From Adenophora triphylla var. japonica (taxonomy: Eukaryota > Streptophyta > Magnoliopsida > Asterales > Campanulaceae), in assembly GCA_022495995.1 (NCBI GenBank), contig JAFEMH010000169.1, positions 806,001 through 870,000 on the forward strand: a DNA stretch of 64,000 nucleotides. The letters run 5' to 3'. Both the position numbers and the translations under genes were made by a program. This document shows, one piece after another, positions 25,610 to 35,605 of this stretch (position 1 is its first letter; the number at the start of each line of letters is the position of its first letter). The notes under the pieces were generated by a model. That model saw only the letters and a list, made by a program, of their open reading frames with translations. It was not told the DNA's origin and made no database searches.

Positions 25610-26150
25610 CAATAACCTAAAAAATTCGAACTCCATCTGCAAAAGGAACTCTATGTTCTTGACGAACTCTAAACTTCATTGCCTTCATAACAGTATCCAT
25701 CCAACCACTCCATTGAGTTGAGACGAAATACTCAATAATCAATTTCTGAAGGATCCACAAAACAGAAGAACGGGAGGCATACGTGTCAAACGGATTTGCG
25801 TACCGATGACCAACTGTAAACGCTTCAAACTTTCACATCAATTGATTTTGTGAGAATTCACTATCAATTGTTTTAACACGAATAGGATCTGATGTCATCA
25901 CTTGACAAATATCACAATGTGTGAAAGCTTGATATACATTGTTGAGACACGGTCTAACAGCTTAAGCTTTTAGATCAAGTGGTAACTTTAACACAATGAC
26001 ATTCATCAAATATAGGAGGTTTTGACCAATTAACAAGATTTTCTGGACTTGAAGATTCGAAAAAAATTTCCTCTATATGCACCTTATTACTATCAGTTGT
26101 GTATTTTAGATCATACATGCGCTCAACAGTATTAATAATATGGAATATCG
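25610..26150 (-). pseudogene. Unidentified decayed protein-coding fragment
   Basis: On the minus strand one path stays coding-like for about 180 codons: TVERMYDLKYTTDSNKVHIE, then SPENLVNWSKPPIFDECHC, a one-base frame change near 25995, a TAA, then VRPCLNNVYQAFTHCDICQV, a TGA near 25840, then VGHRYANPFDTYASRSSVLW and MKAMKFRVRQEHRVPFADGV before a TAG near 25610. The residue mix is that of a real soluble protein. I do not recognise the family. Two in-frame stops and a frame change make it a pseudogene or a fragment carried by a transposon. No intron boundaries were evident. Confidence 0.5.
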
Positions 26151-26488
26151 TTTGATATAGAGTTTGTTTTTAACATCATTCCTAGACTCTATATAAGACA
26201 AAGATGAAGGATTCTTAACCTAAACTAGTACATATTATTGGGTGACAAAACTACACAGATGCAAAAGGAAACTCGAATTTATTGACTTTGTATTGTTTAT
26301 GAAAACACGTTACATTTACATACATAAGAAAATGACAAGCAATGAAGTTAAGATTTCTCTGTCAATCTAACAAATGCATATTAAAATAGAAAATATAATT
26401 TAAAAAGGACTTCATCTTATGGAAAGTCTTTGAATTAAAAAAAACAGGGGGCGGCAAATCTGACATGTCCACTTGTTCTAAACGACTA
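26151..26488. other. AT-rich spacer, nothing recognised
   Basis: No transposon termini, tRNA or coding frame was seen before the MITE at 26489. Confidence 0.4.
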
Positions 26489-26733
26489 CTCCCTCCGCCC
26501 CACAAATCTACGCATTTTTTGTGTCAGCGCGGGAATTAAGATAAAAGGTGATAAAGGTAATGTGTTGTGAGTGTAAAAGTAAAATAGGAGAGAGAATGAG
26601 TGGAGAGAATAGTAAGTTTGAAAAGTGTTGTGACTAGAGAAAAGTGAGTCCCATTTTCATTTTAAAAAAATACAAATTATTGTGAAACGTCAAAAAGGAA
26701 GTTTTTTTGAATATTATCATGGAACGGAGAGAG
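26489..26733. mobile_element. Stowaway-like MITE
   Basis: Ends CTCCCTCCGCCCC and GGAACGGAGAGAG; interior GGAGAGAGAATGAGTGGAGA as in the copies at 19938 and 26865. Confidence 0.8.
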
Positions 26734-26864
26734 TATACAAAAAAGAACTTTTGCAAATTAGAAATGGTTGAGGTTTCGTATGCTGCCGTCTCCTTTACTC
26801 AATGGTGTAAACTTGTCCACGTGGCGAAGCCATAACTCTCCTCACCAACTTTAATATATATATA

Positions 26865-27128
26865 CTCCCTCCGTCCCGATCGACTTAGGATTTTTTGAAA
26901 TGGCACGGGGATTAAGAAAAAGGTAAATGTTGTGATTGTAATTTAAAAATAGGAGAGAGAATGAGTGGAGAGAATAGTAAATTATAATGGTGTTGTGAGT
27001 ATTAAAATAATGTAGGAGAGAGAATGAGTGGAGAGAATAGTGATTTAAGGTTTCCATTTTGGGCCGTCCTAAGTCGGATGGGACGCCCAAAATGGCAAAA
27101 AGTCCTAAGTCGGTCGGGACGGAGGGAG
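26865..27128. mobile_element. Stowaway-like MITE with duplicated inner end
   Basis: Ends CTCCCTCCGTCCCGATCGAC and GTCGGTCGGGACGGAGGGAG. The right side contains two nested copies of the CCTAAGTCGG(A/T) word, at about 27070 and 27106. Confidence 0.88.
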
Positions 27129-27184
27129 TATATAGATTTGTATGGTGAGTGCTCGGATATATTCTGTGCATTTCGATTACACTA

Positions 27185-27468
27185 CTCCCTCCGTCCCGCT
27201 AATATTAGCACACTTTCCTTTTTGGGCGTCCCGCTAATATCTGCACACTTCCAAAAAGGAAACTTTATATTAATAAAATATTCACCCAACCCCACTCATT
27301 CTCTCTCCTAAATTATTTTAATACTCACAACACCATTATAATTTATTACACCCTCCACTCATTCTCTCTCCACTCATTCTTTTACACTCACAACATTTTA
27401 TTAAAATATCATATTCCTTAATTCCCGCGCAAACAGTGTTTGTGCTAATATTAACGGGACGAAGGGAG
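27185..27468. mobile_element. Stowaway-like MITE
   Basis: Ends CTCCCTCCGTCCCGCTAATA and TATTAACGGGACGAAGGGAG. Near the left end the phrase CTAATAT(T/C)(A/T)GCACACTT occurs twice. Confidence 0.87.
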
Positions 27469-28075
27469 TATATATTAACGTAATTAAATATCAAAATTGT
27501 TAGATCCTTATCCCATATCTATTAATAATGGAGAAACATGGATTGATATATAGATTTGAAGAACTACTCCCTTTATCATCAATTGATTTTAATGTGTAAC
27601 CTTCAATATAATTTGTTATCGCCTCAGCTCAGTCCAGTTCATACTCACACTTCGCTACTTCTTCGTGGACCCTCTACTTCTACAAAGTCCACTATTTTCT
27701 ATCTTTTACAATATCCACGACTTCACGTGATTCGGTATATATACTTGAGAAACTACTCCCCTTATCATTAATTGTTTTTAAGTTGGAACCTTCAATATTA
27801 CTTGTTAATGGCCCAATTTAGCCCATGCTCGCTCTTGGGCCTCTCTAATTCTTCTGACTCATCTCTAATTCTAAAATCACATAAAAGGTATGATTCATAA
27901 ATTGAATAAAATATTTAAAATACTTTTAAATAACTTCCTAAATATGAACCGTCAAAGTTGAAATAACTAATAAGATTAAGCATATTTCACACACTGCTGC
28001 GAATTCAGGATTTTGAAACTGTGTGGACTTGATATTTAAAAAATATTGTAAACAATAATAACATGAAAGAATAAC

Positions 28076-28079
<4 letters not shown>
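27469..28079. other. Spacer with a direct repeat, no gene
   Basis: A 60-bp block starting at about 27559 (AACTACTCCCTTTATCATCA) recurs at about 27748 (AACTACTCCCCTTATCATTA) with the same tail AACCTTCAATAT. This may be a duplicated LTR-type end, but boundaries could not be set. Confidence 0.4.

Positions 28080-28166
<87 letters not shown>
28080..28166. repeat. Microsatellite (AT)n
   Basis: About 43 uninterrupted AT dinucleotides. Confidence 0.97.
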
Positions 28167-28173
<7 letters not shown>

Positions 28174-28483
28174 CATATAGTGGGTGATTTAAATAAAAAA
28201 AAAATTGAGATGAACACTTCAAAAAAAGGGCTAGATCCGCCCCCGATTGTTAAATGCCCCGAATCCGTGAGTGCCCCTCAGAATGCTTTGAAAAAGTGGT
28301 GGGTGGGTCATTGTTGTTGTCGTTGCCATCATGAAATCCATTAATATTTATGTGCAAGAGGAAAATGGGGTTAATTAAAAGGTTCACCACTATGTTTTGT
28401 TCTTGTTATTATTCGATCTGACAACATTAGAGAGCATTTCTCTGCGTGTTTCCTGAGAATTTCAAACGAATAATATGTACATA
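28167..28483. other. Transposon-end debris, no gene
   Basis: GGGCTAGATCCGCCCCC at about 28230 is typical of degraded non-autonomous transposon ends in plant introns. Nothing else was recognised. Confidence 0.4.
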
Positions 28484-28694
28484 CTCCCTCCCTCCGTCCC
28501 ACCTCACTTGACATTTATTTTCATTTTGGGTCGTCCCAGCTCACTTGATACTTTCCAAAATAGCCTGCTTTTTATAATTTTATATTCACTCTACCCCACC
28601 ACTCATTCTCTCTCTTCATTTTCCACCACTCAATTTATTCAACCAACACTAATATTTATCCCACTCATTCTCTTTCTTCATTTTCTACCGCACA
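28484..28694. mobile_element. Left part of a Stowaway MITE split by the 9.7-kb MULE
   Basis: Begins CTCCCTCCCTCCGTCCCACC and TCACTTGACATTTAT. Its inverse partner, CAAGTGAGGTGGGACGAAGG, lies 9.8 kb away at 38470-38492, immediately beyond the MULE. Removing the MULE and one copy of the 9-bp duplication restores one MITE of about 290 bp. Confidence 0.85.
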
Positions 28695-29219
28695 TTTCTT
28701 TTAGGCCAACGGACCCTAGGGCCCCTGAGCCCAGATTAAAGCCCATTTTAAGAAATGGCTTTTTATTAATTCCCCATACACCCCTCGCTGTCAAAAGACC
28801 ACAATGCCCTTAAAAAAAAGAACTCGTTCCTTCCTATTTCGCCACGTATAGAACTTCCGATGATGCCACGTGCCTCGTAAACCCTCATTTTCAACAACGT
28901 CGCAAAACCCTAGTCATTTTCAAAAATCATTTTCTCTCTCTAAATCCAGACGAAACCCAGGCGATATTCCGGCGATTTCCGTTGAAGCTGAAGAGATTTC
29001 TAGTGAACTCAGCCGAAAAGTCTGTTGAAGTGAAGAACGAAGTGAATTTAAACTCATAAAAGGTAAATTTCACAAAAAAACATCGATTATACTGAATTTT
29101 TACTTTATTTCGTTGTTTTTTATACGTTTTTCTTCATTTATGTTTTAAACGGTATTTATTTGAAATATTATACGAGAAAATCATTTTTATACGTTTTTTT
29201 TTTTTTAAATAAATGTTGT

Positions 29220-29860
29220 ATATAAGACTTTTTTTAAAAATAAATGTTGAAGTCGAAGAGATTGCTAGTTATATGACTTTTTATACATGACTTTTCCATA
29301 TAAGACTTTATAAAAGACTTTTCCATATAAGACTATAAATGTTGTATATAAAGACTTATTTTAAAAAGTCTTATATGCAACATATAAGACTTTATAAAAG
29401 TCTTATATATAAAAAGTCTTATATGCAACATTTACAACATATAAGACTTTTAAAAAGTCTTATATGTTGTATATAAGACTTTTTTAGGTCCAATGTGCAT
29501 GTAAAAAGACTTTTTAAGTTATTATATGTTAGTTAAAAGACTTTTTAAAAGTCTTATATGTTGCATATAGGTCCAATGTGCATGTAAAAGGTCTTATATG
29601 TTATATAAAAGTCTTTTATAAAGTCTTTTAACTAACATATAAGACTTTTAAAAAGTCTTATATGTTGTATATAAGACTTTTTTAGGTCCAATGTGCATGT
29701 AAAAAGACTTTTTAAGTTATTATATGTTAGTTAAAAGACTTTTTTTAAAAGTCTTTTATGTTGCATATAGGTCAAATGTGCATGTAAAAAGTCTTATACG
29801 TTGCATATAAGACTTTTTAAAAGTCTTTTAACTAACATATAAGACTTTTAAAGATTTGGA
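29220..29860. repeat. Array 1 of AAGTCTTATA / TATAAGACTT palindromic repeats (MULE)
   Basis: Dozens of copies of AAGTCTTATATG and its inverse CATATAAGACTT, joined by TTTTTAAAA, GTTAGTTA and GTTGTATA links, with the phrase GGTCCAATGTGCATGTAAAA about four times. The array lies in what would be the first intron of the ULP-type gene. Confidence 0.95.
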
Positions 29861-30111
29861 GATGCTCTAAATGTTTTTTACTTTGGTGTTTGGATGGTAA
29901 TCCATGTTCATAATTAATATGATTAATGTGATTAATCTAGGACATTTGTGAAGTATTACTTGGTATATGGCCGGACACCAAAACCTTCCCACAGGCACTT
30001 CGATGGAAGTGTGGGATAACCTTGGAGCACGTGGCTGCGTACTAGTAATTACTGACCAAATGTGATTTGTAACTATCATTCCATGTTCAACCTTGCCATG
30101 TTAATTGATAA

Positions 30112-30560
30112 ACATTTGAAAAGTCTTATATGTTAGTTAAAAGTCTTATAAGTCTTATATGTTAGTTATAAGACTTTTTAAATGTGCATGTAAAAAGTCT
30201 TATATGTTAGTTATAAGTCTTATATGTTAGTTATAAGACTTTTTAAAAGTCTTATAAAAAAGTAAAGTCTTATATGTTAGTTATAAGACTTTTTAAAAGT
30301 CTTATAACTAAGTCTTATATGTTAGTTATAAGACTTTTTAAAAGTCTTATAAGACTTAGTTATAAGACTTTTAAAAGTCTTATAACTAACATATAAGACT
30401 TTTTAAAAGTCTTATATGTTGCATATAGGTCCAATATGTGCTTGTAAAAAGTCTTATATGTTAGTTATAAGACTTTTTAAAAGTCTTATATGTTAGTTAT
30501 AAGACTTTTTAAAAGTCTTATAACTAAGTCTTATAACTAACATATAAGACTTTTACTATG
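30112..30560. repeat. Array 2 of AAGTCTTATA palindromic repeats (MULE)
   Basis: Same words as array 1, with a denser hairpin form (AGTTATAAGACTTTTTAAAA next to its inverse). It is separated from array 1 by a unique 250-bp segment and ends about 45 bases before the first ULP-gene ATG at 30605. Confidence 0.95.
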
Positions 30561-30604
30561 TTCAGTCATTAATAATATATATCATATTGTATTTTTACTT
30601 GTAG

Positions 30605-33600
30605 ATGGGAAAAAAACAAAGTATGAAGTATAAACCATTTGGTAAAAAGTCTAAAACTCCATCGGGATCGTGTATCATCCGAAAGAACACCAACCGCTTC
30701 ACCTCCCGCCATGTGCACGCTTCTCACCGCTTCGCCGAAACACCAACCGCTCGCGTGCACATTTCTCCAAAGACTAAGGTTATTGTACATTCCCACGTAA
30801 CTAGATCGAAGACTAAGGAGGATATTGCAAGATCCCCTCAAAAACACGTACGAGAAATGCAGAACAAGATCAAAAAGTAAGGCCGAACCTCTTGAAATTC
30901 TAAAACCAAAAGCTAAATCATGAAGACCAAGAAGAAATCATCACCGAAATGTTGTTAAACAAAAACTCCCCAAAGGGATTTCAAAGGCTTCAACAACAAC
31001 AAAACATTTATCATGGATCCCAAATTACGGGTCCAATGTGCATGCGATTTGGTCAATTATGAAGGAGACACCTCTAAAGGAATCCCATTTTCTCAAGTTG
31101 AAAATAACACCATTCTACCACTTTTTCCATGCCATTTTTTCAAACATGGATTTTACATATCGGAAGATGGATTCAACCATTGAGGAGATAATCAAGTGTT
31201 ATGATTCAAATGTGCAGAAATTCAAACTTGGGGAGGTTTTTGTTGATATTACACCTAGAGATATAACAACAATTTTTGGAGTGGTTGGTGGGAAAGAAGA
31301 AATGAATTTGAAGAAGTTACGGTTAGATTTTCTTTCTTTTGAATTGGTGAAGAGGCAATTTCCTAACTGTCCAAGTGTGGTCAATATGAAGTTAGTGAAA
31401 GAAACATTTAGAAGAATTGTGTTAAGTGATGAAGAGGATGATATTGAGGATGTTGTGAAATTGCTTATTTTAATAGCAATGGGATCATTGTTTTTTTCAT
31501 CAAAGGGAGAACATATATCGTCAGCTTTTTTTTATTATGTTGATGATTTGAAGAAGATGAGGACTTATGATTGGTCAAAAGCTATTGTTGAAAATCTGAA
31601 GCAATCGTTGAATGAAAAACATTCAACCCCACTTCTTGTGACAGGCTGTGTATCACTTTTACCTGTAAGTAAAAAGTCTTTGTTTATTTAATGTTTTTTT
31701 TTATTAAATATATGTATATATGTATAATTATACAGTTTTTAATGTTCTTTTAGCATTGGTTTAATGAGCACACAACAATCTTCAAACCAACAAGGAGCTT
31801 GCTGCCAAGGTTCATGAAATGGGACATCTCGAAAAAAATAAAAGGTTTCAGTCAACTGATTGCAAAATTAGGAAAAGATGAGGTATGGACCTTTTATTAA
31901 TATTAATGTTCATCTCTAAGTCTCATAGTTTAGTATTTATATTGTGTATAATGTCTTATATGTTTCTAAAAAACCTCTCTTATGAATATTAGGTTACTGT
32001 TGAAGATCTTGTGTTAACATCTGAGGAAGTGATTATGTTGAAAAATGCTGATCTTATATATAAAAAGTCTTATATGTTGTATAAAAAGTCTTATATATAA
32101 AAAGTCTTATATGTTAGTTAAAAGACTTTTTAAAAGTCTTATATATAAAAAGTCTTATATGCAACATTTACAACATATAAGACTTTTAAAAAGTCTTATA
32201 TGTTGTATATAAGACTTTTTAGGTCCAATGTGCATGTAAAAAGACTTTTTAAGTTATTATATGTTAGTTAAAAGACTTTTTAAAAGTCTTATATGTTGCA
32301 TATAGGTCCAATGTGCATGTAAAAGGTCTTATATGTTATATAAAAGTCTTTTATAAAGTCTTTTAACTAACATATAAGACTTTTAAAAGGTCTTATATGT
32401 TATATAAAAGTCTTTTATAAAGTCTTTTAACTAACATATAAGACTTTTTAACTAACATATAAGACTTTTAAAGTCTTATATAAAAGTCTTTTATAAAGTC
32501 TTATATGTTTTAGTATTTATATTGTGTATAATGTCTTATATGTTTCTAAAAAACCTCTCTTATGAATATTAGGTTACTGTTGAAGATCTTGTGTTAACAT
32601 CTGAGGAAGTGATTATGTTGAAAAATGCTGATCTTGAAGGAAAAGATGTGGAGACAGAAAGTAACAATGATGGTATTGTTGGCTTGGAAAATATAAGTTC
32701 AGGTAACATGATAAATGACTTCAAAAGTGCGATCACAGCATATTCACACCTACCACGCTGAGACATAATGTTGGTGAATCAGTTGAGGAAATCGTAGGTG
32801 ATGTTGTAAAGAGTGTGGATGAGGAACTATTGAAGGAAAAGGAAGATTTGTTGAAGGAGATAGAAAAGTTGAAGTCTGTTTTTGAAGAAGAAGTCAGAAA
32901 GAATGCTGAGTTGTTAGATTTGAAAATTGAAAATGAAAAGTTGAATGCCAAAGTTGAAGAAGAAATAAAAAAGAATGTTGAGCTGTGTGAATTGAAAAAG
33001 GAAAAAGAAATTTTGATCAAAGAAAGGGATGACTTGCTTGTTAGATTACTTGATTTTGAAAAAAAAAAAGATCAAGATATTGAAGAAGAAATTGAAAAGG
33101 GTCAGCTTTTGTTTGCATCAGAGGTGGAAATTCAAAAGATGAAAGTTACACATGATGATAAAATTTCAATGTTTGAAAAAACTGTTGAAGATTTGAGAAT
33201 TGAGATTGGAAGGGATGACTTGCTTGAAGAGGAAATTGTTGAAAAGGGTCAACTTTTGTTTGCATCAGAGGTGGAGAGTGAGAATCAACTGAAGATGGCT
33301 GAAGAACAAATCAAAGCAAAGGACGAGGAAATTCAACAGATGAAAGTTGCACATGATGGTACAATTTCAATATTTGAAAAAACTATTGCAGATTTGAGAA
33401 TTGAGATTGAAAGGCTTACTAATAATGAAAAAGATCATGAAGAGACTCTTTTGCAACTGCTTGAGCAGTTTGCTGAAAAGGAACAGGAGTACAAGAAAAA
33501 ATTAAATGAGGAGAGGGCTGTAGTGGAGAAAGAAAAAGAGAAGCAGAATGAGGAAAAAGAAAAAGAAGATCAAATGAAAGAGAGAAGGGGAAAGGGAAAG

Positions 33601-34877
33601 CAGTTTAAAATAGGATCTGTGGAAAGGGGTGTAAAGGAAAGGGTTGGCAAGAGGAAAGTATCAAAAGAAGATTCGGATTTTGTCTACCCAAAAAAGAAGA
33701 CAAAAAAAACAGAAGAAAAATCGAAGGAGAAGATTATTCAGAAAGTAAATATTGATGATGAAAAAGTTGTTGACATGGATTCTGATGTACCGCCTTCATT
33801 TCTAGCAAAACAAACTGAAACAACAAAGGGAATTGATCAAAAAAGCAAGGCTTTGTATAAGGATTTGTGTGGTCGTCTCAAAAAGTAGTAAGTAACATTT
33901 CCTTTATAATTATAATAAATATTTAATTTTTTTAAATTTCTCATATATGTTTTTTTTTTCCGGTGATTCCATATGGCAAAATGAAGCAAATCATGTTTGC
34001 ATGAATGATCTTTGGGAGCTGGCACATGATAAAATGACAGATTCTCTTGTATGTTAATTTTTGTTTAATTATATAGTTTCTTAAATAAACATTTATATGC
34101 TTTATATCAAAATATTTTTTAATGAGATTACATTTGGGGATTGATAGGTATTGGATGCATATCTTTCAATTTTGAAAGAAAGACATGACAGGTTGCCCTC
34201 CAACTTCGTGAAGCCGAAATTAATGGTTGGTTACTTAACAAGTTTTTCAATGGTAAGTGTTATTGACTCTAAATTATTTACTAACTTCTTTTTGTTAGAC
34301 TTTATTAACATTTATAATTTATTCCTATCCGAGTTTTTGAGACGAAGAACGGTGATGATATTTCAAGAGTTATTGACAAGGTTCTATTAAAATTGGCAAA
34401 AGAAGAAGCCAAATACATTTTGATGCCGATGCACACAGACAAATGAGCATACGAATGCCGGAAACAGGTTGATCATTGGACATTGCTTGTCTTGAATACG
34501 AAAACCGGGAGTATTCATTTTACAATTCAATGCATCCAAGAACGAGGGCAAGACAGTTATATCATTAATGGCGAGAAAAATGGTATGTTCTTAACAAAAA
34601 GCCGATTATTGTATTGTATTTTCTTTTCAATTTCTATTTGTCGATTATTGTATTTTCTTTTCTTGATTCGGTTTGATTATGCAAAACGTGTATTATGCAG
34701 TAAGGATAAAGATTTACCTGAAAAAGAAATTGAGAAGCCTAAATTCAACAAGGTGAAGTGGACCCACAAAGAAAGTTATGGAACCCTTGATTGTGGTATT
34801 CATGTGTTGATGGCTGCCCAAGACATTTTCGAGAAAGGGGTAGTTAGCAAAAGTTATGATGGTGGTCTTTGCTTCTA
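30605..34877 (+). pseudogene. Ulp1-type (C48) cysteine protease gene carried by the MULE, broken
   Basis: Begins after an acceptor-like TTACTTGTAG with a basic N-terminus (MGKKQSMKYKPFGKKSK). A second part (31038-31664; splice donor GTAAGT) and exon 31754-31882 match the N-terminal half of plant transposon ULP proteins. 32573-33887 encodes a Lys/Glu-rich coiled coil (KEKEDLLKEIEKLK, then two copies of EKGQLLFASEVE), followed by short exons to 34877. The protease core is visible: DHWTLLVLNTKTGS (catalytic His) and YGTLDCGIHVLMAAQ (catalytic Cys). Such proteases cut SUMO-type conjugates. Breaks: frame change between 30878 and 31038, another near 32735, an in-frame TGA near 34444, no clear acceptor near 33960, and a partial duplicate of exon 32573 at 31993. 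Confidence 0.8.
32055..32510. repeat. Array 3 of AAGTCTTATA palindromic repeats inside the ULP gene
   Basis: About 240 bp here (32143-32385) is almost identical to 29407-29650 in array 1, including the order of GGTCCAATGTGCATG copies. So this array was copied as a block. It sits between two copies of a 125-bp intron-exon segment. Confidence 0.93.
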
Positions 34878-35109
34878 AATACGGGGCAAAAATGTTTCAC
34901 GACTTCTTGAACCACAAAAACACCGTTTATCGTAGTTAGATTGGTTGTTCAAAACATTAGCTTATGGTTATGTTCAAATAGTAGTATATGTTTATATTCG
35001 AACAGTAGGATGGTTGTTCAAACATTAGGATATGGTTATGTGTTTCCCTTACTATTTTTAGTTTATGATGCGGTATATAAGAATTAGCGGGTGTTCTATA
35101 TAACTATGT

Positions 35110-35450
35110 TTTCATTAAATGTGTTCTAAAAAGTCTTATAAGTAACATATAAGACTTATTAAAAGATGAAAATGATAAAACCCAATTGCATTGTGTTTGT
35201 AACAGTCTTATATATAAGGTATAAGACTTATTAAAAGATGAAAATGAAAAAAACCCAATTGCATTGTGTTTGTAACAGGTCTTATATGTAACGTATAAGA
35301 CTTTCAAAAATCACATTCACCCACAAATCCTTAAGCGTATTTGAAAAAATCTTATAAGTAACATATAAGACTTATTAAAAGATTAAAATGAAAAAACCCA
35401 ATTGCAATGTGTTTGTAACAGTCTTATATATAAGGTATAAGACTTTCAAA
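35110..35450. repeat. Array 4, diverged AAGTCTTATA-type repeats plus a longer direct repeat
   Basis: Three direct copies of a unit with TAACATATAAGACTTATTAA, AAGATGAAAATGA and CCAATTGCATTGTGTTTGTA, at about 35145, 35205 and 35357. It lies between the 3' ends of the ULP and transposase genes, about 150 bases from the transposase stop. Confidence 0.85.
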
Positions 35451-35605
35451 AAAATCACATTAAGCCACAAATCCTTAACAAAACCTTCATAAAAAAACCT
35501 TGTATATAAATCTAAATAATAATAATCCAATAAAAATTCATTCAAACCCCAAGTAAAATCAACTAATTGAATGTTTGAAATGAAGAACAATGTCTAATTA
35601 AAACC

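Noticed and set aside
27938..28222. Minus-strand frame of 94 codons over the (AT)n tract
   Set aside because: The centre is an Ile-Tyr run from the dinucleotide repeat; no flanking protein similarity.
29220..30560. CRISPR-like array of short repeats and spacers
   Set aside because: Repeats alternate in orientation, spacing is irregular, spacers are not unique, and this is a plant nuclear genome.
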